Shown: piece by piece, positions 9,446 to 9,633 of the stretch
Layout: each line of letters begins with the position of its first letter
Position numbering within the stretch: the stretch's first letter is position 1
DNA from: Bacteroides sp.
Lineage (GTDB): Bacteria; Bacteroidota; Bacteroidia; Bacteroidales; Bacteroidaceae
Reading direction: 5' to 3'
Length of the DNA stretch: 9,633 bases
Assembly: GCA_021204375.1 (NCBI GenBank)
Contig: JAJPZL010000135.1
Span: 1 to 9,633, forward strand
Notes under the pieces: model-generated
What the model saw: only the letters and a program-made list of their open reading frames with translations
Told to the model about the DNA's origin: nothing
Database searches by the model: none
Program-made: the position numbers and the translations under genes

Positions 9446-9606
9446 AAGGGCTGAAGGCCCTTCGGATTCTAGCCCGGGGTTTTAACCCTGGGGTGATAAT
9501 TGACTGATAATGAAAGTTCTGAAAGAACGACCGATGAAGTCAGGGAACACTCTGTTCCCGCCGTATTCACAGCCCCTACACGGTACCAGAGCGGCTATGA
9601 AGCCGC
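9446..9606. repeat. Series of five short hairpins with different arms
   Basis: Five stem-loops lie in about 160 bp. (1) 9446-9462: AAGGGC/GCCCTT, loop TGAAG. (2) 9473-9492: CCC-G-GGGTT/AACCC-T-GGG, loop TT, with one internal G-U. (3) 9516-9528: GTTCT/AGAAC, loop GAA. (4) 9543-9559: GGGAACA/TGTTCCC, loop CTC. (5) 9591-9606: GCGGCT/AGCCGC, loop ATGA. Arms are unrelated in sequence, but hairpins 1, 3 and 5 share a TGAA across the loop. No ORF of note is present. It may be a REP/RAYT-type repeat cluster, the edge of an element running past the window, or a structured non-coding RNA; the sequence alone does not decide. Confidence 0.5.
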
Positions 9607-9633
9607 ATTTTAAAGAGCCACCAGTTATAAACC

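Larger units (their letters stand above)
9241..9633. other. Gene-free 3' region downstream of sufS
   Basis: These 393 nt contain no convincing gene on either strand. They hold the AT-rich nested palindrome (9258-9404), a plain AT-rich spacer (9405-9445) and the hairpin series (9446-9606). The last 27 nt show nothing recognisable. The switch from AT-rich to GC-richer, hairpin-dense sequence near 9446 suggests two different repeat elements side by side. Confidence 0.7.

Noticed and set aside
9413..9447. Direct repeat CATTTAAA (9413-9420 and 9440-9447) as a possible target duplication or operator
   Set aside because: It is only 8 nt, AT-rich, and matches no element boundary; chance is a sufficient explanation.
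9446..9606. CRISPR array
   Set aside because: The hairpin arms are all different and irregularly spaced; there is no constant repeat with unique spacers.

Overview
The window is a stretch of ordinary chromosome from a member of the Bacteroidota, most likely the order Bacteroidales (Dysgonomonadaceae/Porphyromonadaceae-like; the genus cannot be fixed from the sequence). Three things point this way. The gene order is nusA-infB-cvpA-sufB-sufC-sufD-sufS. The start codons sit in A/T-rich leaders with no clear Shine-Dalgarno sequence. The protein sequences have the flavour of this phylum, for example the SufC and SufB cores and the long acidic/lysine-rich IF2 linker. All seven genes lie on the + strand.

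Region 1 (1-3847) is the end of a transcription/translation operon. It holds the 3' part of nusA, cut by the window start, then a 58-nt gap with a perfect 8-bp hairpin, then a full-length infB for initiation factor IF2. Region 2 (3848-3933) is a short gap dominated by a perfect 15-bp stem, probably the infB terminator.

Region 3 (3934-9240) is a compact cluster: a CvpA-family membrane protein, then sufB, sufC, sufD and sufS with gaps of 4, 29, 4 and 8 nt. SufS takes sulfur from cysteine as a persulfide. The SufBC2D scaffold, with SufC as ATPase, builds iron-sulfur clusters. All the core catalytic and assembly residues are present. No SufE/SufU sulfur-transfer partner, SufA carrier or regulator is in the window.

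Region 4 (9241-9633) has no gene and differs in character. An AT-rich nested palindrome of about 147 bp (9258-9404) looks like a small non-autonomous mobile element or REP-type repeat. A run of five short hairpins with unrelated arms follows (9446-9606), three of them with a TGAA-type loop. This intergenic region is the least explained part of the window. The genes are conventional, and I see no convincing new multi-gene system. The best leads are the two 3' repeat structures and a CxxCxxC tail on SufD.
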